Assembly (NCBI GenBank): GCA_945929965.1
Contig: CAMEOT010000027.1
Span: 1-34,697 of the forward strand
DNA from: an uncultured Lachnospiraceae bacterium
GTDB taxonomy: Bacteria; Bacillota; Clostridia; Lachnospirales; Lachnospiraceae
Reading direction: 5' to 3'
DNA length: 34,697 bases
Part shown: piece by piece, positions 24,830 to 32,904 of the stretch
Position numbering within the stretch: position 1 is the first letter of the stretch
Layout of the letters: each line of letters starts with the position of its first letter
Made by a program: the position numbers and the translations under genes
The notes under the pieces: generated by a model
Databases searched by the model: none
Told to the model about the DNA's origin: nothing
What the model saw: the letters and a program-made list of their open reading frames with translations, nothing else

Positions 24830-24849
24830 ATGGTGCGTGTATGCACCAT
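24830..24849. promoter_or_regulatory. Palindromic operator candidate in the divergent spacer
   Basis: ATGGTGC-gtgtat-GCACCAT is a perfect 7-base dyad with a 6-base centre, overlapping A+T-rich -10-like sequence for the minus-strand repressor. Its placement fits autoregulation by the XRE protein. Confidence 0.55.
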
Positions 24850-24920
24850 AAATATGCAGATTAAATAGAAAAATAGATGTTAAAATAAATGGTCGAACAG
24901 TAACAGGAGGGATTTATATC

Positions 24921-25286
24921 TTGAAAAAAAGCTATATTACAGAAGCCGAAAAAGAAAAGTGCAGACAGGTTGCTGATGCATTTGCAGAGCTGTATGAGCT
25001 TGAAAATATACTTGTTATGGATGCCGGAAGATATGGCTTTGTAAAATTGCAGTATTATACAGAAAATCAGGGATTTGATAATGTCTATACTTTTACGGAC
25101 TGCCGGAGTCTGTTTGAAGATCTCTGGGTGGAATGGCTGGATACAAAACTTTATCTGATGGCAAAGGGCACATCACTTTTGGAAAAAGGATATAAAGGTA
25201 TATTTGAAAGCCTTCCGGAAGAAAAGAAAAAAGAGCTTACGGATAAAAAAGCTGATTTTGCCCAAAAGGCAGGAATAGAATTATAG
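24921..25286 (+). CDS. Conserved ICE hypothetical protein
   Basis: I do not recognise the function of this 121-aa soluble protein. It begins at TTG 24921, ten bases after GGAGG (24906-24910). No better in-frame ATG exists. It is helical and charged, with ITEAEKEKCRQVADAFAELYE at the N-terminus, an aromatic-rich centre (FVKLQYYTENQGFDNVYTF) and a Lys/Glu C-terminal helix. It is divergent from the XRE repressor, so probably under its control, and is followed by a terminator hairpin. Its position fits accessory proteins of Tn1549-like elements. Confidence 0.7.
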   Translation: MKKSYITEAEKEKCRQVADAFAELYELENILVMDAGRYGFVKLQYYTENQGFDNVYTFTDCRSLFEDLWVEWLDTKLYLMAKGTSLLEKGYKGIFESLPEEKKKELTDKKADFAQKAGIEL

Positions 25287-25290
25287 GAAT

Positions 25291-25387
25291 AACAGCGTCA
25301 GGGCAGTTATGGGTCGAAAGATTTGTAGCTGCTCTTTTTTATTGCTTTTGGACATTGTGTCCAGAAGCGGGAAGGAGAAAGCCGGAT
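25291..25387 (+). repeat. Terminator-plus-palindrome module, copy A
   Basis: CAGCGTCAGGGCAGTTAT begins the module. GGGCAGTTAT pairs with GTAGCTGCTC and a T run follows (terminator about 25301-25340). Then comes the TGGACATTGTGTCCA dyad (25349-25363) and an RBS. The same layout and much of the sequence recur at 27078-27175. Confidence 0.65.
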
Positions 25388-26047
25388 ATGGAATCAATGA
25401 GAGATGTTAATCGTGTAATGGAACGGGAGATAGCAAAGGGGAGCAGCCCTTTGAAGTTAGACCATATTGAGTTTGGAGAATATTCGTATCAGGAGATATC
25501 ATCAAAGGAGAAACTACTGGAGGTATTGTCATATCTGCTGAGAATAGGAGATTTTAGCCAGTATGCCGGGAAAGCTGTTATCAATAATGTTTATATGAAC
25601 CTGCAAGGCAGGAAGCCTGTATTCAAGAGAACTAAGACCGCAATGCAGAGGAATAATATTTTTGCAACAATCAAAAGGTATGCAAATAAGTTAAAGCCGG
25701 AGTATAATGGAGATGTATATCTGGAAACGGTCAGATGTTATTTCACAATACCGGAAGAAAATCTGGAAAAGTGCCGATATACATATCGGGGAAATGAAAC
25801 ATACGCATTTCTGCTGTCGGACAAGTACATCTTGGGGTTATATACGCATTGTCTGGTAGCAAGGAAAGAAGCTGCAAGTACAGAGGTGCAGGCGGAAGGC
25901 TTTACGGAAAAAGAGTATGGGATGGTAAGACTGGAAAATGTGAGGGATGTTTTGTTCCAGGCGTTGCTGCTAGATGATGTGAAGATTGATGGTAACAAGA
26001 TACATTCAGAAATCTATACACTGTTCTTTGTAAAAACAAAAGTATAA
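25388..26047 (+). CDS. Hypothetical ICE accessory protein
   Basis: I do not recognise this 219-aa protein. ATG 25388 is taken because AAGGAG (25372-25377) precedes it. An upstream in-frame ATG at 25355 overlaps the palindrome and is unlikely. It is soluble, with a basic centre (RKPVFKRTKTAMQRNNIFATIKRYANKLKP split by short turns) and a C-terminal beta-rich part (YAFLLSDKYILGLYTHCLV). No catalytic motif was identified. It sits directly after terminator module A and is followed closely by an A+T-rich cargo gene. Function unknown. Confidence 0.65.
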   Translation: MESMRDVNRVMEREIAKGSSPLKLDHIEFGEYSYQEISSKEKLLEVLSYLLRIGDFSQYAGKAVINNVYMNLQGRKPVFKRTKTAMQRNNIFATIKRYANKLKPEYNGDVYLETVRCYFTIPEENLEKCRYTYRGNETYAFLLSDKYILGLYTHCLVARKEAASTEVQAEGFTEKEYGMVRLENVRDVLFQALLLDDVKIDGNKIHSEIYTLFFVKTKV

Positions 26048-26083
26048 TGTAATTTATTAAAGAATGAAAAGGATAGGTAAAAT

Positions 26084-26983
26084 ATGGATAATACGAAGAG
26101 AGAAAAGACCGAATTAGAAAAAACTATATATCAGGATATTCAATCTGAAATTCGTAAATTTTATGATAGCGAAGGTATAGAGTATAAATGTAAAGAAGAA
26201 CCAGAAGATACTATAATAGATTTCTTCTCATATCTGTTTAGATTGATTCCTGTGACTAAAAGAACAGTACATTATTCTAAGGAATTATTGAACAGAATTA
26301 ATTTGAATGAAATATCAAAAGAATATGTAGAAATTTTGAAAATGTTTGAGAATGCATTTTCAGAGGGAAAGGATATGAATATCTTTCTTTCAAATAACAT
26401 AAAAAAGTCACGAGAAACAGATTTTTGGCGATATACATGGCATTTGTTTCATTTGCACATGAGTGATAAGTTTGTAGCAGATAAAAAACAGATGAAGAAT
26501 AACAGAAGTGATACACAATTATTGTGCATAATTGATTTCCATGATGTGTATTTCATAGATGTAATACCGCATCCAACAAAAGCAGAAGAATATTTTAATA
26601 TACAGAATTTGGAGATAATTGTAAAAAATGGTTGGATGGAGAAGATCGGTTTTTTTGAAATAACTGATATGATTCCGGGAACATTGGAACCGAAAATAAC
26701 AGAGGATAAAGACATATTTAAGCTATATAGTGAATGTAGTGCGAATATAGTATTTGAATTTCAGGAAAAAGTCTATTGTTCGCTCGAACCAGTAAACTGT
26801 ACGAGGAGACCATATGTAGCCATAAATGAAATGGCAAAAATCAACAGGGCAATATACAAACTTAACAGTATGGAAGGAACATATATAGGATTTCAATTAA
26901 GTTGTAACGACCAAGGAATATTGGTGGGACTTGTTGGGTTCAAGACACCAGCAGGAAAGATAAACCTTTACAATATTTTTTAG
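26084..26983 (+). CDS. A+T-rich cargo gene, hypothetical protein
   Basis: I cannot assign a family to this 299-aa protein. Its coding sequence is visibly richer in A+T than any neighbour, with heavy use of AAA, ATA, GAA and AAT, which points to separate acquisition. The N-terminus is a charged helix. The centre contains WRYTWHLFHLHMSDKF, then LLCIIDFHDVYFIDVIPHP and IIVKNGWMEKIGF, a His-rich arrangement I have seen in uncharacterised proteins without a firm function. It lies between the two terminator-palindrome modules, a typical cargo slot. A defence role is possible but is only a guess from location. Confidence 0.65.
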   Translation: MDNTKREKTELEKTIYQDIQSEIRKFYDSEGIEYKCKEEPEDTIIDFFSYLFRLIPVTKRTVHYSKELLNRINLNEISKEYVEILKMFENAFSEGKDMNIFLSNNIKKSRETDFWRYTWHLFHLHMSDKFVADKKQMKNNRSDTQLLCIIDFHDVYFIDVIPHPTKAEEYFNIQNLEIIVKNGWMEKIGFFEITDMIPGTLEPKITEDKDIFKLYSECSANIVFEFQEKVYCSLEPVNCTRRPYVAINEMAKINRAIYKLNSMEGTYIGFQLSCNDQGILVGLVGFKTPAGKINLYNIF

Positions 26984-27077
26984 AAAATGAAATTCCAATA
27001 GTATGCTTATACGGAAATGAGATGTATATACAACGTTCAGTATGATAAATATTACAATAATTTAACATGAAACAAAA

Positions 27078-27175
27078 CAGCGCCAGGGCAGTTATAGACC
27101 GTAAAGGTTTATAGCTGCCCTTTTTGCGTTCATGGACTTTTGGACACAATGTCTGGAAGCAGAAAGGAGAGCTTA
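27078..27175 (+). repeat. Terminator-plus-palindrome module, copy B
   Basis: GGGCAGTTATAGACC pairs with GGTTTATAGCTGCCC (one wobble region) and TTTTT follows (terminator 27086-27125). The imperfect dyad TGGACACAATGTCTG (27141-27155) and AAAGGAG follow. This mirrors module A at 25291-25387 in order and sequence. A 12-codon frame starting at 27175 with a good RBS may be a leader peptide, with low confidence. Confidence 0.65.
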
Positions 27176-27251
27176 TGAGATATTTACTGCACAGGCTGTA
27201 TGTTCCACCATAGCAGGGCATACACTCAGGTAGCAATGATCGGAGGTACTT

Positions 27252-27728
27252 ATGCAGGAGGAAGTAACACAGAAAACGATTGCTCTTGTAATAAAGACCG
27301 CTAAATTAGATGCTAACGTGCTGAAAGCTGCCATGCGTATGTATTTGAACCACCGCAGGCAGAAATCACAGAACACGCATGGTAAGACTTCTGTGAAAAA
27401 GCTGGTTGGCGAGGGTGTGGGAGTGTCGTCTATCGAAGTAACTGACAGCAACATCAAAGCCTTTGAGCGGGTAGCTCGTAAATACAATGTTGATTTTGCA
27501 GTGAAAAAAGATAAGACCTGCGAACCGCCCAAGTATTTGGTTTTCTTCAAGGGCAGGGATGCTGATGTGGTTGCACAGGCATTCAAGGAATTTGTTTATG
27601 GTAATGAGAAGAAGAAAGGCAGAGCTTCCGTAAGGGAGAAGTTAAAGCGTTTCAGGGATGCAGTATCACAGGATAAGAACAGGGAACGGAGCCGGGAAAA
27701 GAATAAAGACAGGGGGCATAGCCTTTGA
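27252..27728 (+). CDS. pcfB: PcfB-like conjugation protein (DUF3801)
   Basis: PcfB-type proteins accompany the coupling protein in firmicute conjugative elements. The 158-aa product matches that pattern: N-terminal helices (EEVTQKTIALVIKTAKLDAN), a central region with KLVGEGVGVSSIEVTDSNIKAF, a YLVFFKGRDADVVAQAFKEF core and a very basic C-terminus (about 125-158) rich in Lys, Arg and Glu. CGGAGG precedes ATG 27252. The stop overlaps the TTG start of the coupling-protein gene, so the two are coupled. It marks the start of the ICE transfer region. Confidence 0.88.
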   Translation: MQEEVTQKTIALVIKTAKLDANVLKAAMRMYLNHRRQKSQNTHGKTSVKKLVGEGVGVSSIEVTDSNIKAFERVARKYNVDFAVKKDKTCEPPKYLVFFKGRDADVVAQAFKEFVYGNEKKKGRASVREKLKRFRDAVSQDKNRERSREKNKDRGHSL

Positions 27729-28759
27729 GTAATATTGTGCAGGGCATAGCCAAAGACCTGAAAGCTATTCCGGAAAATCTGAAAGCAAAGCTGAAGGGGG
27801 CTGACACCAAGAAGCTGGTGCTTTTAAATATCCCGTATATTCTTGTCGGATATTTCTGTGACAAGGTGGCATGGCTGTGGAGAGTATCACCGGGGAATAA
27901 TGCTTCCGATAAGATGATGGCAGTCATGAACAGTTTTGATATCCTGTTTTCCAATCCTCTGCCCAGCTTCCATCCAAGAGATTTGCTGATTGGGACTGGA
28001 TGCGGCATAGCACTCCGGCTTGTGGTGTACTATAAAGCCAAGAATGCCAAGAAATTCCGGCAGGGCGTTGAGTATGGTTCCGCAAGGTGGGGAAACGCCA
28101 AAGACATAGAGCCATATATGGATTCTGTGTTTGAAAATAATGTCCTTTTGACACAGACAGAAAGACTTATGATGTCCGGCAGACCAAAGCAGCCAAAGTA
28201 TGCGAGAAATAAAAATATTCTTGTTATCGGTGGCTCCGGTTCCGGTAAGACACGCTTTTTTGTGAAGCCCAATCTGATGCAGATGCACTCATCTTATGTT
28301 GTTACTGACCCGAAGGGGACGGTGCTTGTGGAGTGCGGAAAGATGTTAAAAAAGGGTGGCTATGCAATAAAAGTCCTCAATACCATAAACTTTGCAAAAT
28401 CCATGCATTACAATCCTTTCGCCTATATTCGAAGCGAAAAGGATATTCTGAAACTTGTAAACACGATTATAGTCAACACCAAAGGAGAGGGACAGCAATC
28501 CGGTGAGGACTTCTGGGTGAAGGCTGAAAAGCTCTATTATACGGCACTCATCGCTTATATCTGGTATGAAGCTCCGGAGGAGGAGCAGAATTTCGCAATG
28601 CTGATTGATCTGATTGATGCCAGCGAAGCTAGAGAGGATGATGAGAATTTCAAAAATGCTGTTGATTTGCTCTTTGAGGAGCTGGAGGCGGAGACCCCGA
28701 ACCATTTTGCAGTAAGGCAGTATAAGAAATACAAACTTGCTGCGGGTGTAATAAGATGA
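27725..28759 (+). pseudogene. pcfC: PcfC/VirD4 coupling protein, truncated by insertion
   Basis: VirD4-like coupling proteins bring the relaxosome to the type IV secretion channel. The 344-residue remnant has N-terminal membrane segments (about 30-55 and 88-105), the FRQGVEYGSARWG lead-in, Walker A GGSGSGKT (169-176), and VVTDPKGT. It breaks off after FAVRQYKKYKLAAG, where intact homologues continue with roughly 250 more residues. The frame ends VIR-stop inside the newly inserted element. The TTG start overlaps the pcfB stop. The missing Walker B and C-terminal half are not found in the window, so it cannot function as is. Confidence 0.88.
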
Positions 28760-28839
28760 AAGAGACTTTTTAGTACATATTAGAAATTCTCTTTGAGCTT
28801 ATTACTTTTAGGTTCAAATACAGAGGAAAGGAGCAGAGC
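28745..28839. other. Left end of the inner Tn4451-like element
   Basis: Coupling-protein homology stops at the Gly codon ending near 28748 and the serine recombinase begins at 28840. The end of the inner element therefore lies within this span, most likely near 28744-28750. The 80-base gap holds only an A+T-rich leader and AAAGGAG (28827-28833). Confidence 0.6.
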
Positions 28840-30702
28840 ATGAGTAGCGAAAAAATAATCGCATTGTATGAGAGACTAAGTCGTGAGGATGAGAACTTGG
28901 GGGAGTCGTACAGTATTCAAAACCAGAAGAAGTTGCTAGAAGATTTTTGTAGAGAAAAAGGGTGGACTAGGTTCAGGCACTTCACTGATGATGGAATATC
29001 CGGTACAACCTTTGAAAGACCGTCCTTTAAGGAAATGATTAGCCTTGTGGAAGATGGAGAAGTGGAAACGATTGTGTTAAAAGATATGAGCCGATTAGGG
29101 CGAGATTATCTTGTGGTCGGTCAGCTTCGAGAGTTCTTCCGTAAAAAGGGAGTACGGCTGATTGCCATTAACGATAACCATGACAGTTCCAACGGAGATG
29201 ATGATTTTCTTGTGTTCAGGGATGTTATGAATGAAATGTATGCAAAAGACATCAGCAAGAAAATCCGGTCTACCTTTAAATCAAAAGGTAAGTCGGGCAA
29301 GCATGTGGCAAGCGTTACTCCATACGGTTATCTGAAAGATGAAAATGACGGTAATCACTGGATAATTGATGAAGAAGCTGCCGAGGTGGTTCGTCTGATA
29401 TTTAAATGGACTATTGATGGTCTGGGTCCTTATCAGATAGCTAATTTATTGCAGGAGAAGAAAGTGGAAATACCGGCAGTACACATGGCACGCTTCGGGC
29501 AGGGTAACAACAGGCACAAGCAGGTAAAAGACCCGTATGGGTGGGGTTCATCTACGGTGGTCGGCATTTTGAAGAAAAGGGAGTACTTAGGACATACCGT
29601 AAACTTCAAAACGCAGAAGCACTTTAAGGACAAAAAGAGCCATTATGTATCGGAAGATAACTGGGTAATCTTTGAGAATACGCAGGATGCCATTATAGAC
29701 CAAGATACCTTTGATACGGTGCAGAAGCTTCGGGCGAATGTACGAAGATATCCGGACGGATGGGGCGAGCATCATGTACTTACCGGTCTTATGTATTGTG
29801 CTGATTGTGGTGCTAAAATGTATGTTCACAGAACAAGCAATGGTAAGAGAATTGCACAATATACTTGTTCGGCATATACCAAAGTTCCGTGCGGTACGCT
29901 ATGCAAGACACAGCACAGAATTAACGAGTCTGTGGTGCTGGAACTGATAGGGGATATGCTGAAAGCAATCTTTGAAAGTGCCAAGTATGACAGAGCAGAG
30001 TTTTTGGAGACGATAACAACCGCACAGTCCTCACAAGAGGATGCAGAGGTAAAAAAGGTCAAGGCAAGGATTAAAGTGGCTAGAAATCGCTGTGAGGAGC
30101 TTGAGAAGCTAATCTGCCGTATCTATGAGGATAACATTCTCGGAAAGTTGCCGGATAGCAGATATGAGGTTCTTGATAAGCAGTACGCAAATGAAAAATC
30201 GGAACTGGATGCGGAAATCATGGAGCTTGAGAAGAGGATTGCAGAGTATGACGGAAACAGAAATTCAGCAAGCCGGTTCATGGCACTGATTGATAAATAC
30301 GAGAAATTTGAAGAACTTACACCGGCAATGGTTAATGAATTTGTTGATAAGGTGCTGGTGCATGAGAGAGACAGAAAAGGGAGTATTCAGACCACGCAGG
30401 AGATTGAGATTTATTTCAATTTCGTAAGTCGGTATGTACCACCGGCAATGGAAGTGGAACTTACACCGGAAGAGCAGGCGGAGATAGACCGAATTAACCG
30501 GATTAAGGATAAGAGGCATCAGCAGTATCTTCGCAGAAAAGAAAGTGGCTGGCAGAGAAAATATGAGGAGCGTGTGAAGAGTGAAAAGCGTGAGAAACTG
30601 CAAGCCATGAAAGAAGAAATCCGTAAGCAGGATAGGGAGAACGGAGTGTATGCAACGGTGGGAAGCCTTGCATTAAAACCGACAGTCGGAACACCTGAAT
30701 AG
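28840..30702 (+). CDS. tnpX: Large serine recombinase (TnpX type)
   Basis: This recombinase should excise and integrate the inner element. The 620-aa protein has a resolvase catalytic domain (1-150) with YERLS (Ser14 nucleophile, Arg12), the KDMSRLGRD motif (81-89) and AKDISKKIRS. A recombinase domain (about 165-290) is followed by a zinc ribbon (Cys320, Cys323, Cys343 and later Cys), a long coiled coil (about 395-480) and a DUF4368-like C-terminal segment (VNEFVDKVLVHERDR, then EIEIYFNFV). ATG 28840 follows AAAGGAG. Full length and motif integrity suggest it is active. TnpX of Tn4451 is the best-known relative. Confidence 0.93.
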   Translation: MSSEKIIALYERLSREDENLGESYSIQNQKKLLEDFCREKGWTRFRHFTDDGISGTTFERPSFKEMISLVEDGEVETIVLKDMSRLGRDYLVVGQLREFFRKKGVRLIAINDNHDSSNGDDDFLVFRDVMNEMYAKDISKKIRSTFKSKGKSGKHVASVTPYGYLKDENDGNHWIIDEEAAEVVRLIFKWTIDGLGPYQIANLLQEKKVEIPAVHMARFGQGNNRHKQVKDPYGWGSSTVVGILKKREYLGHTVNFKTQKHFKDKKSHYVSEDNWVIFENTQDAIIDQDTFDTVQKLRANVRRYPDGWGEHHVLTGLMYCADCGAKMYVHRTSNGKRIAQYTCSAYTKVPCGTLCKTQHRINESVVLELIGDMLKAIFESAKYDRAEFLETITTAQSSQEDAEVKKVKARIKVARNRCEELEKLICRIYEDNILGKLPDSRYEVLDKQYANEKSELDAEIMELEKRIAEYDGNRNSASRFMALIDKYEKFEELTPAMVNEFVDKVLVHERDRKGSIQTTQEIEIYFNFVSRYVPPAMEVELTPEEQAEIDRINRIKDKRHQQYLRRKESGWQRKYEERVKSEKREKLQAMKEEIRKQDRENGVYATVGSLALKPTVGTPE

Positions 30703-31014
30703 GATTTCGGAAAAAGCACTTGAGAGATAATCTTGAGTGCTTTTTTCATGCCCAAATTTCAAAAGGAAATGCAGGGCATACCGAAGAAGTTGAACAGTGC
30801 TACCGGCTATTTGGTGGCAGTTTTCAACTCCTTCGGAGCAGAGTACAGAGGTGCAACCTTTGTCGGAGTTGAGAGGCAGAGCCTTCATCAGGTCAAGGGC
30901 GGAAGCCTTGCCCAGTTTATTGTCGTTTCGACAATAAGTACTGGGTATTACTTGTCGAAAAAATCTCAAGTAATTGGCTTCGCCACGGAAGTTAGTTGAA
31001 AGGAAAAAGAAGAA
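30703..31014. other. Non-coding gap between recombinase and relaxase genes
   Basis: The gap holds a small hairpin just after tnpX (AAAGCACTTGAG with CTTGAGTGCTTTT, 30711-30746, a likely terminator) and then the candidate oriT. Open frames exist on both strands (for example 30733-30999 from a TTG) but lack good RBSs and overlap the hairpins, so I do not call them as genes. Confidence 0.5.
30915..30985. other. Candidate oriT of the inner element
   Basis: Three hairpins stand in a row just before the relaxase gene: TTATTGTCG-ttt-CGACAATAA (30917-30937, perfect 9-bp stem), ATTACTTG/CAAGTAAT (30947-30974, perfect 8-bp stem, 12-base loop) and GGC-TTC-GCC (30976-30984). MobV relaxases nick at hairpin-bearing sites directly upstream of their own gene, so this is the expected place and shape. 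The nick position is not assigned. Confidence 0.65.
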
Positions 31015-32259
31015 ATGAGCAAAGAGAAAATGAGAGCTTCAAGGCACAACGGAAGAAGCGGAAAGCATGGTGTTTATGACGTAAAGCACAATGACAGAAA
31101 CTTTGATGTAGCCAACAGTGAGCATATTGATGCCGAGAGAACGAAGCTGAATGTTTACTGGGACTGCTATCAGGGTTACTGTTTGAACGGTGATACATCG
31201 GAAAGGAAAATGACTTTCACGGAAATTGAAAAAGCATATTATTTTGAGCATTACGGAGACCATGTGGATGCACAAAATGAAAGAAATGAGAAAGCGGGTC
31301 ACGCAGAACGGAACAGAACGACAGATGATGTTCTGAAAAATAATAAGACCTGTCCGGAAGAGAGTATATTGCAACTTGGTAATATTGATTGTTCAGTGAC
31401 ACCCGATGTATTGGCAAAAGTGGTGGCAGAGTTCTTTGAGGAATTTGAAAAAAGATATGGTAGCCATGTTCACATTCTTGACTGGGCATTGCACTTGGAT
31501 GAAGCCACTCCTCATGTTCATGTAAGACAAGTCTATGATGCCCTGAATAAATATGGGGAGCTTTGTCCACAGCAGGAAAAAGCACTGGAAGAGTTGGGGT
31601 TTGAATTACCTGACCCGACAAAAAAGAGAAGTCGATTCAATAACCGGAAGATGTGCTTTGATGCAGAGTGCAGGAAGCTGTTTTTGGATATTGGGCAGAA
31701 GAACGGTGTGGAGCTTGAATATGAACCGGAATATGGTGGAGCAAGCTATTTGGAGAAGCAGGACTATATCATAGAAAATCAGCAGAAGAGAATTGCCAAG
31801 ATGCAGGCGGCTTTGGATGACATTACCTTGAAGGTCTTGGATATGGAAAATATGGTGGAGCAGATAGCGGATGATGCCTATGAAAAAGCGTGTGAGGTCG
31901 TAGCTGATACAGTGGCAGAGCATACCAGAGCAGAAGATATAGCAGAGCTTCGCAGTTATAAAAAATGGCTGACTTCGGATGAGCGGAAAACTCCAAAAGA
32001 CAAGAGAGATTTTGTGGGGAAGTGCCTTGACAATTTGGAAGCACGCTTTAGAAAAATGGCACAGGCAGTTGCAAAGAAAGTGCTGGGAGCCTTACAGAGT
32101 CCACAGATAAAGGAACAGAAAAAAGAAGAAATAAAGGAAAGGGCGAGAGTGTCTGTCAGAGAGAGGCTGGCAGAACATCAGAAGCAAGTGGAAATGGAAA
32201 AGCAGAGAAAAGCGGAACTTCCAAAAGTGAAAAAGCAGAAAACGGAAGAACTTGGATAG
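31015..32259 (+). CDS. MobV-family relaxase (Mob/Pre, TnpZ type)
   Basis: MobV (Mob_Pre) relaxases nick oriT and pilot the strand during mobilization. The 414-aa protein has the N-terminal motif I region AERTKLNVYW and the metal-binding motif III HLDEATPHVH (160-169; His160, His167, His169). A long coiled-coil C-terminal half follows (Ile/Lys/Glu-rich, about 260-410), probably for oligomerisation or coupling. ATG 31015 follows AAAGGAAAAAG. The next gene starts nine bases after its stop. In Tn4451 the equivalent gene is tnpZ. It should let the element move using another element's coupling protein and secretion channel. Confidence 0.9.
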   Translation: MSKEKMRASRHNGRSGKHGVYDVKHNDRNFDVANSEHIDAERTKLNVYWDCYQGYCLNGDTSERKMTFTEIEKAYYFEHYGDHVDAQNERNEKAGHAERNRTTDDVLKNNKTCPEESILQLGNIDCSVTPDVLAKVVAEFFEEFEKRYGSHVHILDWALHLDEATPHVHVRQVYDALNKYGELCPQQEKALEELGFELPDPTKKRSRFNNRKMCFDAECRKLFLDIGQKNGVELEYEPEYGGASYLEKQDYIIENQQKRIAKMQAALDDITLKVLDMENMVEQIADDAYEKACEVVADTVAEHTRAEDIAELRSYKKWLTSDERKTPKDKRDFVGKCLDNLEARFRKMAQAVAKKVLGALQSPQIKEQKKEEIKERARVSVRERLAEHQKQVEMEKQRKAELPKVKKQKTEELG

Positions 32260-32268
32260 GAGGCTGTT

Positions 32269-32904
32269 ATGAATGTTTTTGCAGTGGTAAAGGATAATGT
32301 TACCGCAAAAGATGTGGCTATGAGATATGGCATAAAAATCAATCGGAGCGGGCTGGCTTGTTGTCCGTTTCATAGGGATAAGACACCCAGTATGAAGATT
32401 GATAAGAGGTACTACTGTTTTGGTTGTGGAGAAACCGGAGATGCTACTGATTTGGTGGCAAAATATTTTGGACTTGCACCAAAGGAGGCTGCAATGAAGA
32501 TTGCCTCCGACTTTGGTCTAAACTATGATGCAACCAACCGTCCATTACCAAAACCGGCAGTACCGCAGAAATCGAAAGAGCAGATATTGGATGAGGAACA
32601 GAAGAAATGTTTTAGGGAATTATCCGACTATTATCATCTGCTAAAGGAATGGAAAATAAAATATGCACCGAAGAGCATGGATGAAGAACTGCATCCGCTC
32701 TTTGTGGAAGCCCTGCAGAATATCAGCAGAGTGGAGTATCAGCTTGACACTCTTCTTGAAAAAGATATTCCTGACAGGGCTTTTGTTATTTCAGACATAG
32801 GAAAGGGGGTAAAGAGCATTGTCGGAAGAATTGAAGAGTATCGAAGAAGTGAGAGAGATGCTGGAGTGCACACAGCAGGGAAATGTAAGGCAGACTGCCG
32901 GTAA
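32269..32904 (+). CDS. CHC2 zinc-finger primase-like protein
   Basis: This 211-aa protein has the DnaG-type zinc-binding domain at residues 1-85: CCPFHRDKTPSM (Cys31/Cys32, His35) and YYCFGCGETGDA (Cys50, Cys53), then LVAKYFGLAPKEAAMKIASDFGL. No catalytic Toprim core follows. The remainder is helical and of unknown role. It overlaps the downstream VapE-like gene by 86 bases in another frame. The pair looks like a split primase-helicase. Such modules usually replicate or process the single strand of mobilizable elements. GGAGG precedes ATG 32269. Confidence 0.85.
   Translation: MNVFAVVKDNVTAKDVAMRYGIKINRSGLACCPFHRDKTPSMKIDKRYYCFGCGETGDATDLVAKYFGLAPKEAAMKIASDFGLNYDATNRPLPKPAVPQKSKEQILDEEQKKCFRELSDYYHLLKEWKIKYAPKSMDEELHPLFVEALQNISRVEYQLDTLLEKDIPDRAFVISDIGKGVKSIVGRIEEYRRSERDAGVHTAGKCKADCR

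Noticed and set aside
27175..27213. 12-codon leader peptide ahead of pcfB
   Set aside because: It has a good RBS but is too short to support. It is mentioned only within module B.
30733..30999. Possible 88-aa gene from a TTG between the recombinase and relaxase genes
   Set aside because: It lacks a convincing RBS, overlaps the perfect hairpins of the candidate oriT, and an opposing frame on the minus strand covers the same stretch equally well.
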